Source: CAVSSX01 sp963730735 (GTDB taxonomy: Bacteria; Actinomycetota; Acidimicrobiia; Acidimicrobiales; RAAP-2). Taken from it: a stretch of 64,000 bases of DNA. Made by a program: the position numbers and the translations under genes. The stretch is taken from positions 1,488,001 through 1,552,000 of the forward strand of contig CAVSSX010000007.1 of assembly GCA_963730735.1 (NCBI GenBank), read 5' to 3'. The first letter of the stretch is position 1; each line of letters opens with the position of its first letter. Below are positions 8,635 through 17,011 of this stretch, piece by piece. The notes below the pieces were generated by a model, which worked only from the letters and a program-made list of their open reading frames with translations, was not told the origin of the DNA and did not search any database.

Positions 8635-9132
8635 ATGCACGACTCTTCGCTCCGAGCGCCGGGAGCGGCGCCTGCTCGTCTCGACGACCCGAGGACCGTG
8701 GTGACCCTGGACGATCCGTACGACCTTGAGCGCTTCGTGGCCGCCCAGGACGATGGCCAGGTCTACGAGGCGGCGATAACGGAGCTGCGTCACGGTCGGA
8801 AGACGAGCCATTGGATGTGGTTCGTCTTCCCGCAGGTCGCCGGACTCGGGCAGAGCGCCCTGTCCCAGCGGTTCGCCCTCACCTCGCTCGGGGAGGCCCA
8901 GGCCTACCTCCAACATCCGGTGCTCGGGCCTCGGTTGGCCGAGTGCACGGACATCCTCCTCGAGGCAACCGGTCGGAGCGCCGACCAGGTATTCGGGAGC
9001 ATCGACGCCCAGAAGCTGCGCTCGTCGATGACCCTGTTCCTGCGGGCGGCACCTGGTTCGCCCGCCTTCCAACAGGTGCTCGACCGCTATTTCGACGGAC
9101 TGCCGGACCGGGCGACCGACGAGCGCCTGTAG
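8635..9132 (+). CDS. DUF1810 family protein
   Basis: 165 residues from ATG 8635, or about 143 from GTG 8701; the later start matches the family better because the core begins at 'DPYDLERFVAAQ'. Conserved blocks 'GRKTSHWMWFVFPQ' and 'GLGQSALSQRFAL' are diagnostic of DUF1810 (YbiA-like companion family, function unknown). It is cytosolic and convergent with the threonine ammonia-lyase gene. Confidence 0.85.
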   Translation: MHDSSLRAPGAAPARLDDPRTVVTLDDPYDLERFVAAQDDGQVYEAAITELRHGRKTSHWMWFVFPQVAGLGQSALSQRFALTSLGEAQAYLQHPVLGPRLAECTDILLEATGRSADQVFGSIDAQKLRSSMTLFLRAAPGSPAFQQVLDRYFDGLPDRATDERL

Positions 9133-9209
9133 CTCACCCTCGGCCCTTCGACCGGACGAGCGATGCGCACACACCGTCCCGGTCGGCTGGAGTCGGGTCG
9201 CTCTGGGCG

Positions 9210-10463
9210 CTACATCAGGAAGGCGAAGAGGGGCGAGCCGGGTGGGACGGGCTCGATCTGCAGCGGGCTGGCAGCCATCCGGTCGGTCAGGCCGTAGATG
9301 CGGTCCCGCGTGGCCAATTCGATGCCGACGAGGGCGGGGCCCGTCTCCCGGTTGTTCTTCTTCACGTACTCGAAGACCACGATGTCCTCGCCCTCGGTCA
9401 GCACCTCGTCGAGGAAGTGCCTGAGGGCACCCGGCTCCTGGGGGAACGTGACGAGGAAATAGTGCCGGAGCCCCTCGTGCAGCAGCGATCGCTCCACGAT
9501 CTCGGCGTAGCGGCTGACGTCGTTGTTGCCGCCGGACACGATGCAGGCCACGGGACCATCGGGAAGGTTACGGCTGACCTGGCGGGCCGCCGCCGACGCC
9601 AGCGCACCCGCGGGCTCGGCGATGATGCCGTCCGTTTGGTAGAGATCGAGCAGCTCGGTGCAGATCGACCCTTCGGCGACGGTGACGACTTCGTCGACCA
9701 GGTCGCGCACGATCGGAAAGGTGTGGTCACCCACCCGGGCCACGGCGGCGCCGTCGACGAAGGTGTCGACCGAGGCCAGGGCCGTCGGCCCGCCGGCGGC
9801 GAGGGCGGCGGACATGCTGGCCGCCCCGGCGGGTTCGGCGCCGACGATGCGGACCTCCGGCCGCAATTCCCGCAACCAGAGGGCCATCCCGGCGGCCAAG
9901 CCGCCGCCGCCGATCGGCACGACGACCGTGCCGAGCGGTTCAGGGTGTTGCTCGGTCAGCTCGAGGGCCACCGTCCCTTGTCCGGCAATCGTGCGCGGAT
10001 CGTCGAAGGGGTGGGCGTAGGAGGCGCCGGTCTCGGCACTCTCGGCCTGTGCCGCCGCACTGGCCGCGTCGTAGTTGTGGCCGGTCACGACCAGATCGAT
10101 CCAACCCTCGCCGATGGCCAGGATGCGCTGGCGTTTTTGCCGGGGCGTGGTGGTCGGCACGTAGATCCGGCCCCGGACGCCTAGGGCGACGCAGCTGAAG
10201 GCGACCCCCTGGGCGTGGTTCCCGGCGCTGGCGCAGACGACCCCCCGAGCCCGCTCGTCGGGGGAGAGCGAGGCGATGAGGTTGTAGGCCCCCCGCACCT
10301 TGTAGGAGCGGCACACCTGGATGTCCTCCCGCTTGAGGAGGACGGGCCGGTCCAGCAGGGACGACAAGCGAGGGCTCATGTCGAGCGGCGTCCGCCGGAC
10401 GGCCGGCTCCAGTCGCCGGGCGGCGGCCTCGATGGCGTCCGTCGACAGGTGATCGCTGGTCAC
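9210..10463 (-). CDS. ilvA: Threonine ammonia-lyase (PLP-dependent, ACT-like C-terminus)
   Basis: About 417 residues from a GTG at 10461-10463. It deaminates L-threonine to 2-oxobutanoate, the first step toward isoleucine. The PLP lysine K55 is in 'CRSYKVRGAYN'. 'SAGNHAQGVAFSC', the Gly-rich phosphate loop 'PIGGGGLAAG' and 'SGGNNDV' follow. The C-terminal ~90 residues ('HYFLVTFPQEPGALRHFLDE') are a single ACT-like regulatory domain, the short form found in many actinobacteria. An in-frame extension to 10598 exists but lacks family similarity, so the GTG is preferred despite a weak ribosome site. No other isoleucine genes are nearby. Confidence 0.93.
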   Translation of the reverse strand: MTSDHLSTDAIEAAARRLEPAVRRTPLDMSPRLSSLLDRPVLLKREDIQVCRSYKVRGAYNLIASLSPDERARGVVCASAGNHAQGVAFSCVALGVRGRIYVPTTTPRQKRQRILAIGEGWIDLVVTGHNYDAASAAAQAESAETGASYAHPFDDPRTIAGQGTVALELTEQHPEPLGTVVVPIGGGGLAAGMALWLRELRPEVRIVGAEPAGAASMSAALAAGGPTALASVDTFVDGAAVARVGDHTFPIVRDLVDEVVTVAEGSICTELLDLYQTDGIIAEPAGALASAAARQVSRNLPDGPVACIVSGGNNDVSRYAEIVERSLLHEGLRHYFLVTFPQEPGALRHFLDEVLTEGEDIVVFEYVKKNNRETGPALVGIELATRDRIYGLTDRMAASPLQIEPVPPGSPLFAFLM

Positions 10464-10606
10464 CGAAGTCTTCTTACCAGCGATCTCACCACTGCTGATC
10501 CGAGTGGCGCTGGCTCGTACCCACTCCTCCGACCGGCAAGGTAGAAAGGGGGATCCGACCGATCGACTCCACCCTCGAGGTCTGCGCCGATCTTCCACAC
10601 CTTGTC

Positions 10607-11053
10607 GTGCCCGCCGGTTCGTACGTCGTCGAGCAAGGCCGGGTCATTGCGTCCCTGTTCGTCCTCGTCGACGGAGAGATCGTGGCCGAGCGGGATGGTG
10701 ACGAGATCGCCACGGTGCGGGCCCCGGGTTCGATCTTCGGCGAGGTGGCCACCCTGCTGGACCGCCCGGCGGTCATTAGCGCTCGGACCACGGTCGATTC
10801 GGAGTTCCTGGTGGCCGAGGACGGCGCGGCCTACCTCGCCGATCGACCCGACGTGGCGATCGTGCTCGCCCGGGTCCTGGCGTCCCGGCTCGACACGCTG
10901 TCGGGCTATCTCGACGACGTGAAGGCGCAGTACGGCCACCACGGTGATCACCTGGGGCTCCTCCACGAGGTGCTCGGGACGCTTGCTGCACGACCTGCCG
11001 GCGGCGACGCCCGGGTCCGTCCGCATGCCGGAGACCGACTACTGACCCCCTAG
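10607..11053 (+). CDS. Cyclic-nucleotide-binding-domain protein
   Basis: 148 residues from GTG 10607; the coding pattern seems to extend 5' ('IDSTLEVCADLPHLV'), but no usual start codon is present there, so a lost or non-standard start is possible. The cNMP-binding fold is visible: 'GSYVVEQGRVIASLFVLVDGEI', 'GSIFGEVATLLDRPAVISARTTV'. There is no DNA-binding domain; the C-terminal third is a helix ending in an Arg/His-rich tail. It is probably a stand-alone sensor domain. It overlaps the convergent phosphoesterase gene by 4 bases. Confidence 0.75.
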   Translation: MPAGSYVVEQGRVIASLFVLVDGEIVAERDGDEIATVRAPGSIFGEVATLLDRPAVISARTTVDSEFLVAEDGAAYLADRPDVAIVLARVLASRLDTLSGYLDDVKAQYGHHGDHLGLLHEVLGTLAARPAGGDARVRPHAGDRLLTP

Positions 11054-11805
11054 GGCGTCCGGCCCGGCATCGTCGTCCCGTTGGCGCCGGAGAGATCCAC
11101 GAGTTCGTGGTCGGGAGCGCCGATCCACTGTGCCGTGTGGGCGTCGAGATCAACCAGGATGTGGGGCGGTTCGTGCCCCGGCTGGTGTCCGCCGTTGAAC
11201 ACCCAGGTCGTGCCCAGTCGGTCGACCCAGCCGCCACCGTCGACCCAGGGTGCCTGGTGGATGTGACCACACACGACCATGTCGGGGCGCCACTGATCGA
11301 TCCATCCGGTCAGATCGGGGTCGGGGTACTGGCGCCGTCCGGTCGTGCAGAGGCGGGTCCCTTCCGGAGGGGAGTGGTAGATCCAGACCCAGCGAGCGGG
11401 ACGGTCGAACGCCGCGGCGCGTAGTTGCTGGGCGACGAGCTCCTTGGTCGACGGACCATCCCACCAGGGGCAGATGGTGAAGCGAACGTCCTCCAGGTCA
11501 ACGCTGGTGCCATCGACATGGAGCCGAGGGGAGCTGAGCGCCGGCAGCCAGCCGGCTCGTTGTTCGCCATCGGAGCCGGGGCCGTCGAGGTCGTGGTTCC
11601 CCGAGGAGGCCAGGACCACCGCCGAACGAGACATCCGAAGGAGGTACTTCGAGGCGACGGCGATCTGCGCCTCCAGGGGACTTCGGCCAGCGATGTCGAG
11701 TAGGTCACCGGCCACGACCACGACGTCAACGTGCTCCGCCTGCTCCAGTGTCCAGTCCATCTGCGGCAGGTTGTAGTGAAGGTCCGAGACGCAGAGGAGG
11801 CGCAT
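11050..11805 (-). CDS. Calcineurin-like metallophosphoesterase
   Basis: 251 residues with all metal-binding blocks of the superfamily: 'CVSDLHY' near the N-terminus, 'VAGDLLD', 'SSGNHDLDG', 'IYHSPPEG' and 'VVCGHIHQAPW'. The family hydrolyses phosphomonoesters, diesters or cyclic nucleotides with a dinuclear metal centre. A soluble enzyme; substrate not assignable. The convergent cNMP-binding-domain neighbour makes a cyclic-nucleotide phosphodiesterase role tempting but unproven. Confidence 0.88.
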   Translation of the reverse strand: MRLLCVSDLHYNLPQMDWTLEQAEHVDVVVVAGDLLDIAGRSPLEAQIAVASKYLLRMSRSAVVLASSGNHDLDGPGSDGEQRAGWLPALSSPRLHVDGTSVDLEDVRFTICPWWDGPSTKELVAQQLRAAAFDRPARWVWIYHSPPEGTRLCTTGRRQYPDPDLTGWIDQWRPDMVVCGHIHQAPWVDGGGWVDRLGTTWVFNGGHQPGHEPPHILVDLDAHTAQWIGAPDHELVDLSGANGTTMPGRTP

Positions 11806-11874
11806 CAGTCCGATGGGGCGCAGGTGCTCGAGCCGCAGACTGCGGCGTCGAAGCGAGGATCGTTCACCCGCCCT

Positions 11875-12339
11875 CTACCCGGCGGTCGCCCCGAGGGCCT
11901 TCGTAATGTCGTCGATCGCCGCCTGTTCGGCATCGCTCACGTCTTTTCCGTGCTCCCGGTGGGCGGCGGCCACCTTCTCGGACAGCGTGACGATGAACTT
12001 GCGGTAGTCGTCGACCTCCGCCGGCGAGGCCTTCTGCTCGAGGAGGGCGACGGAATCTCGCAGATGCTGCAGCCCATGCTCCTTGAGTTCTTCGGGGGAG
12101 TGGTAGTGCGTGTGATCGCGCTCGGGCTTCGCCGCCACGATCTCGTCGAGCAGTTCGCTCTCGCCGTGGTGCTGGCGGGCTTCCACGTAGGCCTTGGCCA
12201 TGGCGATGGACTCCCGGAAGCTGCCTCCTCGCTGCGCGGTGACCACGATCATCCCGGCACTCGGGGGTGCCTCGAGGACCAGATGCCATTCCTCTTCCGT
12301 GAAGTTGCTCTTCGAGGTCACCGTCGTCTCCGATCTCAT
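11875..12339 (-). CDS. Uncharacterised small helical protein
   Basis: 154 residues from the ATG at 12339 ('MRSETTVTSKSNFTEEEWHL'); an upstream in-frame ATG at 12429 gives a non-conserved extension. The pattern 'FTEEEWHLVLEAPPSAGMIV' followed by charged helices rich in Glu/Lys/His ('ELKEHGLQHLRDSVALLEQK', 'FIVTLSEKVAAAHREHGKD') recurs in actinobacterial proteins of unknown function. No signal peptide, membrane helix or catalytic motif is seen. A second frame is open over part of the region but looks like a shadow. Confidence 0.65.
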   Translation of the reverse strand: MRSETTVTSKSNFTEEEWHLVLEAPPSAGMIVVTAQRGGSFRESIAMAKAYVEARQHHGESELLDEIVAAKPERDHTHYHSPEELKEHGLQHLRDSVALLEQKASPAEVDDYRKFIVTLSEKVAAAHREHGKDVSDAEQAAIDDITKALGATAG

Positions 12340-12491
12340 CCACGAGCGCAATGCCGCTGCCCGAACGCACCGTAGTGCTCCCTGAAGACGTGGAGGTTCC
12401 GCCCTGACGGGGGGCCGTTCGTATGACAAGGACGGCCGCCGACGGTGGTCGGCTCGACCAGCCGCCGGATGGGAACTCCAGCTGGAGCGCC

Positions 12492-12923
12492 CTACACCAG
12501 TGGTGCGGTCAGCTCGATGTTGATGTCGTCGGGATCCTGGATCGACAAGATGGCGATCGCCGCATCGGGTAGATCGTGGATCTCACCGTGTTCGATCCCT
12601 GCGTCCGTCAAGGCCGTGACCGCGGTCTCCAGGTTGTCCCGAGACCCGACGGTGAAGCTGAGATGGTCGAGGCCGGTTCGTTCCGACTCGAACCGGCTGT
12701 TGCCCACCGGTCGCAAGCCGAACAGGGTTCCGTCAGGAGTCTGGTAGATGACCCCTCCGTAGAACTGCTCGGCCGAATCCCTGACGGCTGGCTCATCGGC
12801 TGCGTCGGACTTGTCGACGGCAGTCGGCCAGCCGAAGAGCTGGTCGTAGAACGCCTTCGACCTGTGAATGTCGGTCACCGTGAGGCGAATGTGGGCAAAT
12901 CCGGGACTGTCAACGAGGGGCAT
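12492..12923 (-). CDS. VOC-superfamily (glyoxalase-fold) protein
   Basis: 143 residues with the paired beta-alpha-beta-beta-beta halves of the vicinal-oxygen-chelate fold: 'FAHIRLTVTDIHRSKAFYDQ' opens the first, 'GLDHLSFTVGSRDNLETAV' the second, and 'DPDDINIELTAP' gives the final metal Glu. Candidate metal ligands are the His of 'AHIRL', the His of 'DHLSF' and the terminal Glu. The family covers glyoxalases, dioxygenases and resistance proteins; no substrate is assignable. Confidence 0.88.
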   Translation of the reverse strand: MPLVDSPGFAHIRLTVTDIHRSKAFYDQLFGWPTAVDKSDAADEPAVRDSAEQFYGGVIYQTPDGTLFGLRPVGNSRFESERTGLDHLSFTVGSRDNLETAVTALTDAGIEHGEIHDLPDAAIAILSIQDPDDINIELTAPLV

Positions 12924-12960
12924 GACAGAGCTATACCCAGAATGGTCGGGGGCGGACCGG

Positions 12961-13948
12961 TCAGGCGTCGGGCATCATCTCGGCCGGATAGCGCCCCCCG
13001 TAGGAGCCTTCGGGAAGGATCTCGTGCACCCGGGCCAGGTCGTCTTCGGTGAGCTCGACGTCGGCGGCAGCGACGTTCTCGGCGAGGCGCACCTCGCTGC
13101 GAGTGCCCGGGATGGGGACCAGGTCGTTCCCTTGGGCGAGCAGCCACGCCAGGGCCAGCTGGGCGACGGTGAGGCCTTTGGACGAGGCGAGGGCGATGAG
13201 CTCTTCCACCGCCGCCTTGTTGCGGGCGTAGTTCTCGCCCTGCCAGCGCTCGTCCCAGCTGCGCATGTCGTCCGCCGGGTACTCGCTCGCCGGCTTGATC
13301 TCCGAGGTGAGAAAGCCGCGGCCGAGCGGCGAGTAGGGGACGAAGCCGATGCCGAGCTGGCGCACGAGGGGCAAGATCTCCACCTCGACGTCGCGCTCGA
13401 AGATCGAGTACTCGGTCTCGAGGACGGAGACGGGCTGGACGGCATGGGCCCGGCGGATGGTGTCCGGTCCGGCCTCACTCAGACCGAAGTACCGGACCTT
13501 GCCGGCATCGATCAGCTCTTTGACGGCGCCGGCGACCTCTTCGATCGGAACGTTGGGATCGGTGCGGTGCTGGTAGAGGACGTCGATGTAGTCGGTCCGG
13601 AGGTAGCGGAGGCTGTTCTCGGCAACCTCACGGATGTGCTCGGGGCGGGAGTCGCGACCGGCGAAGGTCGGGTCGGACATGTCGAATCCGAACTTCGTGG
13701 CGATCGTCACCTCGGACCGGAAACTCTGCACCGCCTCGCCGACGAGGAGCTCGTTCGTGCCCGTGCCGCCGCCGTACAACTCGGCCGTGTCGAACAGCGT
13801 CACGCCGAGCTCGAAGGCGCGCCGGATGGTGGCGATGCTCCTGGCGTCGTCGTTCTGGGCCGTTCCGTAGGCCATCGTCATGCCCATCGTCCCGAGGCCG
13901 AGGGCCGATGTCGAGAGTCCCTGTGTTCCCGAGAGTTCGCTGATCCAT
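12961..13948 (-). CDS. Aldo-keto reductase (frameshifted near the start)
   Basis: NADPH-dependent oxidoreductase of the aldo/keto reductase superfamily. 'LFDTAELYGGGTGTNELL' holds the catalytic D and Y, 'IATKFGF' the K, 'YIDVLYQHRTDP' the H, and 'VPIPGTRSEVRLAEN' the NADPH phosphate site. The main frame begins at 13887, too late for the family. An ATG at 13948 in another frame reads 'MDQRTLG'. Removing one A near 13930 joins it into 'RTLGTQGLSTSALGLGTMGM', exactly the family's N-terminus, so the break is one extra base. It is divergent from a TetR regulator across a 22-bp palindrome and is its likely target. Confidence 0.9.
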
Positions 13949-13963
13949 GGCGCTCCGCTCCTT

Positions 13964-13985
13964 AGTAAATAACTAGTTCGTTACT
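13964..13985. promoter_or_regulatory. Imperfect palindrome between AKR and tetR, putative TetR operator
   Basis: AGTAAAT / AACTAGTT / CGTTACT: a 22-bp inverted repeat with a perfect AACTAGTT core and AGTAA...TTACT outer arms. It sits in the 80-base gap between two divergent genes. It is AT-rich relative to its surroundings, as expected of a promoter/operator, and has the size and symmetry of a TetR-family site. Confidence 0.65.
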
Positions 13986-14028
13986 ACAGTAGCGCGAGAG
14001 GTGAACCACCTGGTTACCTTGGTTGGCC

Positions 14029-14589
14029 ATGGCGCGCGACTCCGAAGCAACCCGCACTCGAATCCTCGAGGCCGCGATCGAGGAGTTCTCGGAATTCGGG
14101 CTGGCCGGTGCTCGCATCGACCGGATCGCCGCCGCCGCCGACGCCAACAAGCGGTCGATCTACGTCTACTTCGAGAGCAAGGAGCTGCTCTTCGACGCGG
14201 CGCTGCACTACGTCCTGTCGAAGATGATCGAAGAGGTCCCGCTGACCGAGGATGACCTGCCTGGCTATGCCGGACGGCTGTTCGACTACCACCTGGTGAA
14301 GCCGCAGGGCTTTCGCATGAACACCTGGCGTCAGCTCGAGCGTCCGGGCTCCGGGCCTGACGCCGGGGATATGTATTCGAACAAGATCGCCACCCTGTCG
14401 CGGGGGACCGAGCGGGTCATCGAGCCGGCCGACCTCCTCGTGCTCATCAATGGACTTGCCTACAGCTGGCTGCTGAGCCCCCGGGACCTGCTGCGGGCCG
14501 ACGGCAGCGACCCTGAGTCTGCCTCCCGGCTGGCCGTGCACCGCGCCGCAATCGTCGAAGCGGCCACCCGCATGTGTGAGCCGACCTGA
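14029..14589 (+). CDS. TetR/AcrR-family transcriptional regulator
   Basis: 186 residues from ATG 14029. The N-terminal HTH is canonical: 'TRTRILEAAIEEFSEFGLAG' then 'RIDRIAAAADANKRSIYVYF' and 'SKELLFDAAL'. The C-terminal part is a TetR_C domain of variable sequence. Divergent to the aldo-keto reductase with a palindrome between, it probably represses both itself and the reductase until a small ligand binds. Confidence 0.93.
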   Translation: MARDSEATRTRILEAAIEEFSEFGLAGARIDRIAAAADANKRSIYVYFESKELLFDAALHYVLSKMIEEVPLTEDDLPGYAGRLFDYHLVKPQGFRMNTWRQLERPGSGPDAGDMYSNKIATLSRGTERVIEPADLLVLINGLAYSWLLSPRDLLRADGSDPESASRLAVHRAAIVEAATRMCEPT

Positions 14590-14703
14590 CCCGCGACACC
14601 CCGGGCGTGTACGAAGCTGTGGGACGTGGGCGGCCGGCCCTGGCTCCGGTGAGCCCTCACAGGTCGAAGGAGGGTCGCCACACGCCCGGGCCACGACGTA
14701 GAA

Positions 14704-14733
14704 GACCCCGCCAGCGGGCTCGCTGGCGGGGTC
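14704..14733. terminator. Strong hairpin between tetR and the convergent repeat protein
   Basis: Perfect 13-bp stem GACCCCGCCAGCG / CGCTGGCGGGGTC with a 4-nt loop. It lies in the convergent intergenic region and can serve either direction. It is preceded by a short sequence repeated at 17828-17886. Confidence 0.75.
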
Positions 14734-14743
14734 TCCTGAGCGG

Positions 14744-14780
14744 ACGCGCCGTCGCGGGGGCGAGCTCCGCGACGGCGCGT
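14744..14780. terminator. Second hairpin, adjacent to the first
   Basis: A perfect 14-bp stem ACGCGCCGTCGCGG / CCGCGACGGCGCGT with a 9-nt loop, 10 bases after the preceding hairpin and 8 bases from the end of the minus-strand gene. It is likely the terminator of that gene. Confidence 0.7.
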
Positions 14781-14788
14781 GCTCGAGT

Positions 14789-16267
14789 TCAGGTGGCCGA
14801 GGCGGCCACCACGTTGCCCACGGCGAGGCCCTGGCTCGGCAGCGACCCGGCGAAGGTCGCCCCGCCGAAGGCGTAGACGCCGCCGTTTGCCCCGACCAAC
14901 TGGTAGCCGCCGACCGAGGTGGCACCGGTTATGCCCACCACGTTGCCCACGTTCACACCCTTGCTCGGCAGCGACCCGGCGAACCCTGCGTCACCGAAGG
15001 CGAACACCCCGCCGTCGGCCCCGGTGATGGTGTACCCGCCACCGTCGGCGGTGGCGGCAATGCCCACGGCGTCGTGGACCGTCGCCCCGGCACCCGGGAC
15101 CGAGCCCTCGTAGGGGGCCGCACCGAAGGCGAAGACCCCGCCGTCGGCACCGACCAGCCAGTAGCCGGCACCGTTAGCGAGTGTGGCGATCCCGGTGATG
15201 TCGCTCACTCGGACGCCCAACCCCGGAAGCGAACCGGCGTACGTGGCGTCACCGAAGGCGTACACGCCGCCATCCGAGCCCACTAGGAGGTAGCCGAGGC
15301 CGTCAGGACTCGGGACGATGCCGACGATGTTGTTGACCGTCAGGCCGGCTCCGGGGGCCGAGCCCTCGAAGAGGGCGTCACCGAAGGCGTACACGCCGCC
15401 GTTCGAGCTGACCTCCCAGTAGCCCTTCCCGTCGGCGGTCGTCGCGACGCCGACGATGTTGTTCGCCCGGATGCCCAGGCTCGGCAGTGAGCCGACGAAC
15501 GTTGCCGACCCGAAGGCGAAGATCCCGCCGTCACGTGACGCCAGCACGTAGCCCTTGCCGGCGGCCGACTGCCCCACGGCGTACGACTGCAGCACCGCCG
15601 TCAACGTGCCGCCGCCCAGCGACCCGACGGCGTAAGCGACGTAGACATGCCCGGCGACCAGGGGAAGGCTGAGGGGTCCGATGACCGGCGTGTTCCCCCC
15701 GGCGGCGGTCACCGACACCGGCACCGTCGAGGCCGGGACGTTGAGGGAAGCCTGGTTGGGGTTGGTCAGCGACGAGATGATCTTCGTCGAGCCGGCGTAG
15801 ACGTCGACCGCCGGAGCCTCGGCCGTGTGCCGGACGATGACCGTGGCGTCACCCGCCGGCGTGGGCGTCGTGGGGTTGGCGAAAGTCGTGAGTTCGGGGT
15901 TGCCGGCCGGATCGAGGTTGGCCACGATGGTGGCGTTTTCGTTGGCTGTCAGGGTCTCGGTCGCACTCAGGATTGGCGCGGAGGTGGCCGACGCCCCGGC
16001 GGGTCGGACGGCGACGGCGTAGGTCCCCGGCGGGACCGAGAGCGCGGGGCTCACCGTCTTGTAGGTGAAGTTCGGCAGGACGTCGGTCCCGTTGACGTAG
16101 ACGTCCACTGGGGTGTTGGGGATCCCGTGCACGACCGTCACCGAGGCGTAGCCCGGTGAGACGGCTCCCGCCACCCCGGCGAGCGACAGACCACCGGTCA
16201 ACACCCCGGCAATCGCCGCCATGACCGCCATGATGGCGACCCTCATCCGCTTCGTCCGTCTCCGCAT
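14789..16267 (-). CDS. Secreted DUF4397 protein with six propeller-like repeats
   Basis: 492 residues. A signal peptide ('MRVAIMAVMAAIAGVLTGGL' then 'SLAGVAGAVS') leads into a DUF4397 region (about 40-215; 'ASVTVVHGIPNTPVDVYVNG', 'VRHTAEAPAVDVYAGS'). The C-terminal half is exactly six repeats of about 43 residues, each opening 'GY' and containing 'DGGVFAFGDA.F.GS' and 'VGI..T.DG'. The same module ends three other proteins in this window. The start at 16265-16267 is chosen for the basic stretch before the signal helix. It is divergent from an ECF sigma factor, so that sigma factor or its stress may control it. It is probably a cell-surface protein of unknown ligand. Confidence 0.85.
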   Translation of the reverse strand: MRRRTKRMRVAIMAVMAAIAGVLTGGLSLAGVAGAVSPGYASVTVVHGIPNTPVDVYVNGTDVLPNFTYKTVSPALSVPPGTYAVAVRPAGASATSAPILSATETLTANENATIVANLDPAGNPELTTFANPTTPTPAGDATVIVRHTAEAPAVDVYAGSTKIISSLTNPNQASLNVPASTVPVSVTAAGGNTPVIGPLSLPLVAGHVYVAYAVGSLGGGTLTAVLQSYAVGQSAAGKGYVLASRDGGIFAFGSATFVGSLPSLGIRANNIVGVATTADGKGYWEVSSNGGVYAFGDALFEGSAPGAGLTVNNIVGIVPSPDGLGYLLVGSDGGVYAFGDATYAGSLPGLGVRVSDITGIATLANGAGYWLVGADGGVFAFGAAPYEGSVPGAGATVHDAVGIAATADGGGYTITGADGGVFAFGDAGFAGSLPSKGVNVGNVVGITGATSVGGYQLVGANGGVYAFGGATFAGSLPSQGLAVGNVVAASAT

Positions 16268-16415
16268 GCTCGCACCCTCATCCGCTCCGAGTGGGAGGGA
16301 TCTCCTCCCCCTGGCAAGGACTTCGTCGGCGGAGTCAATCGGGTTGCACCCAATCTGTCCCAGCCATGGGCCGGCCCGTCGGGAACGTCGGGGCACCGCC
16401 CGGTGCCCAGTTTTC

Positions 16416-16439
16416 GGAACATTTGGCAACCAAACCGTC
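16416..16439 (+). promoter_or_regulatory. Putative ECF-type autoregulated promoter
   Basis: GGAAC at 16416-16420 and CGTC at 16436-16439 are separated by 15 bases, close to the GGAAC-N16-CGTC consensus of SigE-like ECF sigma factors. It lies 20 bases before the sigma-factor start codon, which suggests autoregulation and a short leader. Confidence 0.5.
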
Positions 16440-16459
16440 GCCGCCGACGAAGAAGGTGT

Positions 16460-17011
16460 GTGGAGAACTCGCCATCGGGCAGCGTGGCAACGCGCCTGGT
16501 GGCCGGGGACGCCGAGGCCCTGGCCGAGTGCTACCGGAGTCTGGGCCCCCAGATCCGGCGGTATCTCGGCCGGTTCGTGAGCCGGGCCGAGGCCGACGAC
16601 GTCCTCCAGGTGGTGTTCTTGGAGTTGTGGCGGTCCCGAGACCGCCTCGACCCCGATCGCAGCCTGGAGGCGTGGTTGTTCTCCATTGCCCGCAAACGAG
16701 CCATCGACCAGCTCCGCAGACAACGCCACGACATTGTGGACGTGTCGGCGCTTCGGGCCTTGGTGGGCGAGGACGGGAGGGATCTCGCCGAACGGTTCGC
16801 CTGGTCGAGCGAACTCCACCGGGCCCTGGCGTGCCTCTCGGACGAGCAGCGGGAGGCCATTGAGCTGGTGTACTTCGCCGACCTGACCCACGCCCAGAGC
16901 GCGGCGCGTCTCGGCGTTCCGACCGGCACGGTCAAGGCCCGGGTGTCGAGGGGGATGCTGCGGCTCGGCCGCCTGATGGAGGAAGGTGCACCATGGCAAC
17001 CCCACATGTAG
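16460..17011 (+). CDS. ECF sigma factor (sigma-70 family)
   Basis: 183 residues from a GTG. Region 2 is clear ('AECYRSLGPQIRRYLGRFVS', 'EADDVLQVVFLELWRSRDRL', 'SLEAWLFSIARKRAIDQLRR'). Region 4 follows ('ALACLSDEQREAIELVYFAD', 'THAQSAARLGVPTGTVKARV'). It overlaps the anti-sigma gene by 19 bases, the usual coupling for this pair. By organisation it resembles SigK/RskA-type ECF systems. A GGAAC/CGTC promoter precedes it. Confidence 0.93.
   Translation: MENSPSGSVATRLVAGDAEALAECYRSLGPQIRRYLGRFVSRAEADDVLQVVFLELWRSRDRLDPDRSLEAWLFSIARKRAIDQLRRQRHDIVDVSALRALVGEDGRDLAERFAWSSELHRALACLSDEQREAIELVYFADLTHAQSAARLGVPTGTVKARVSRGMLRLGRLMEEGAPWQPHM

Noticed and set aside
14023..14028. TTG 14023 as the tetR start
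   Set aside because: ATG 14029 is two codons later, in a better context and sufficient for the family N-terminus.
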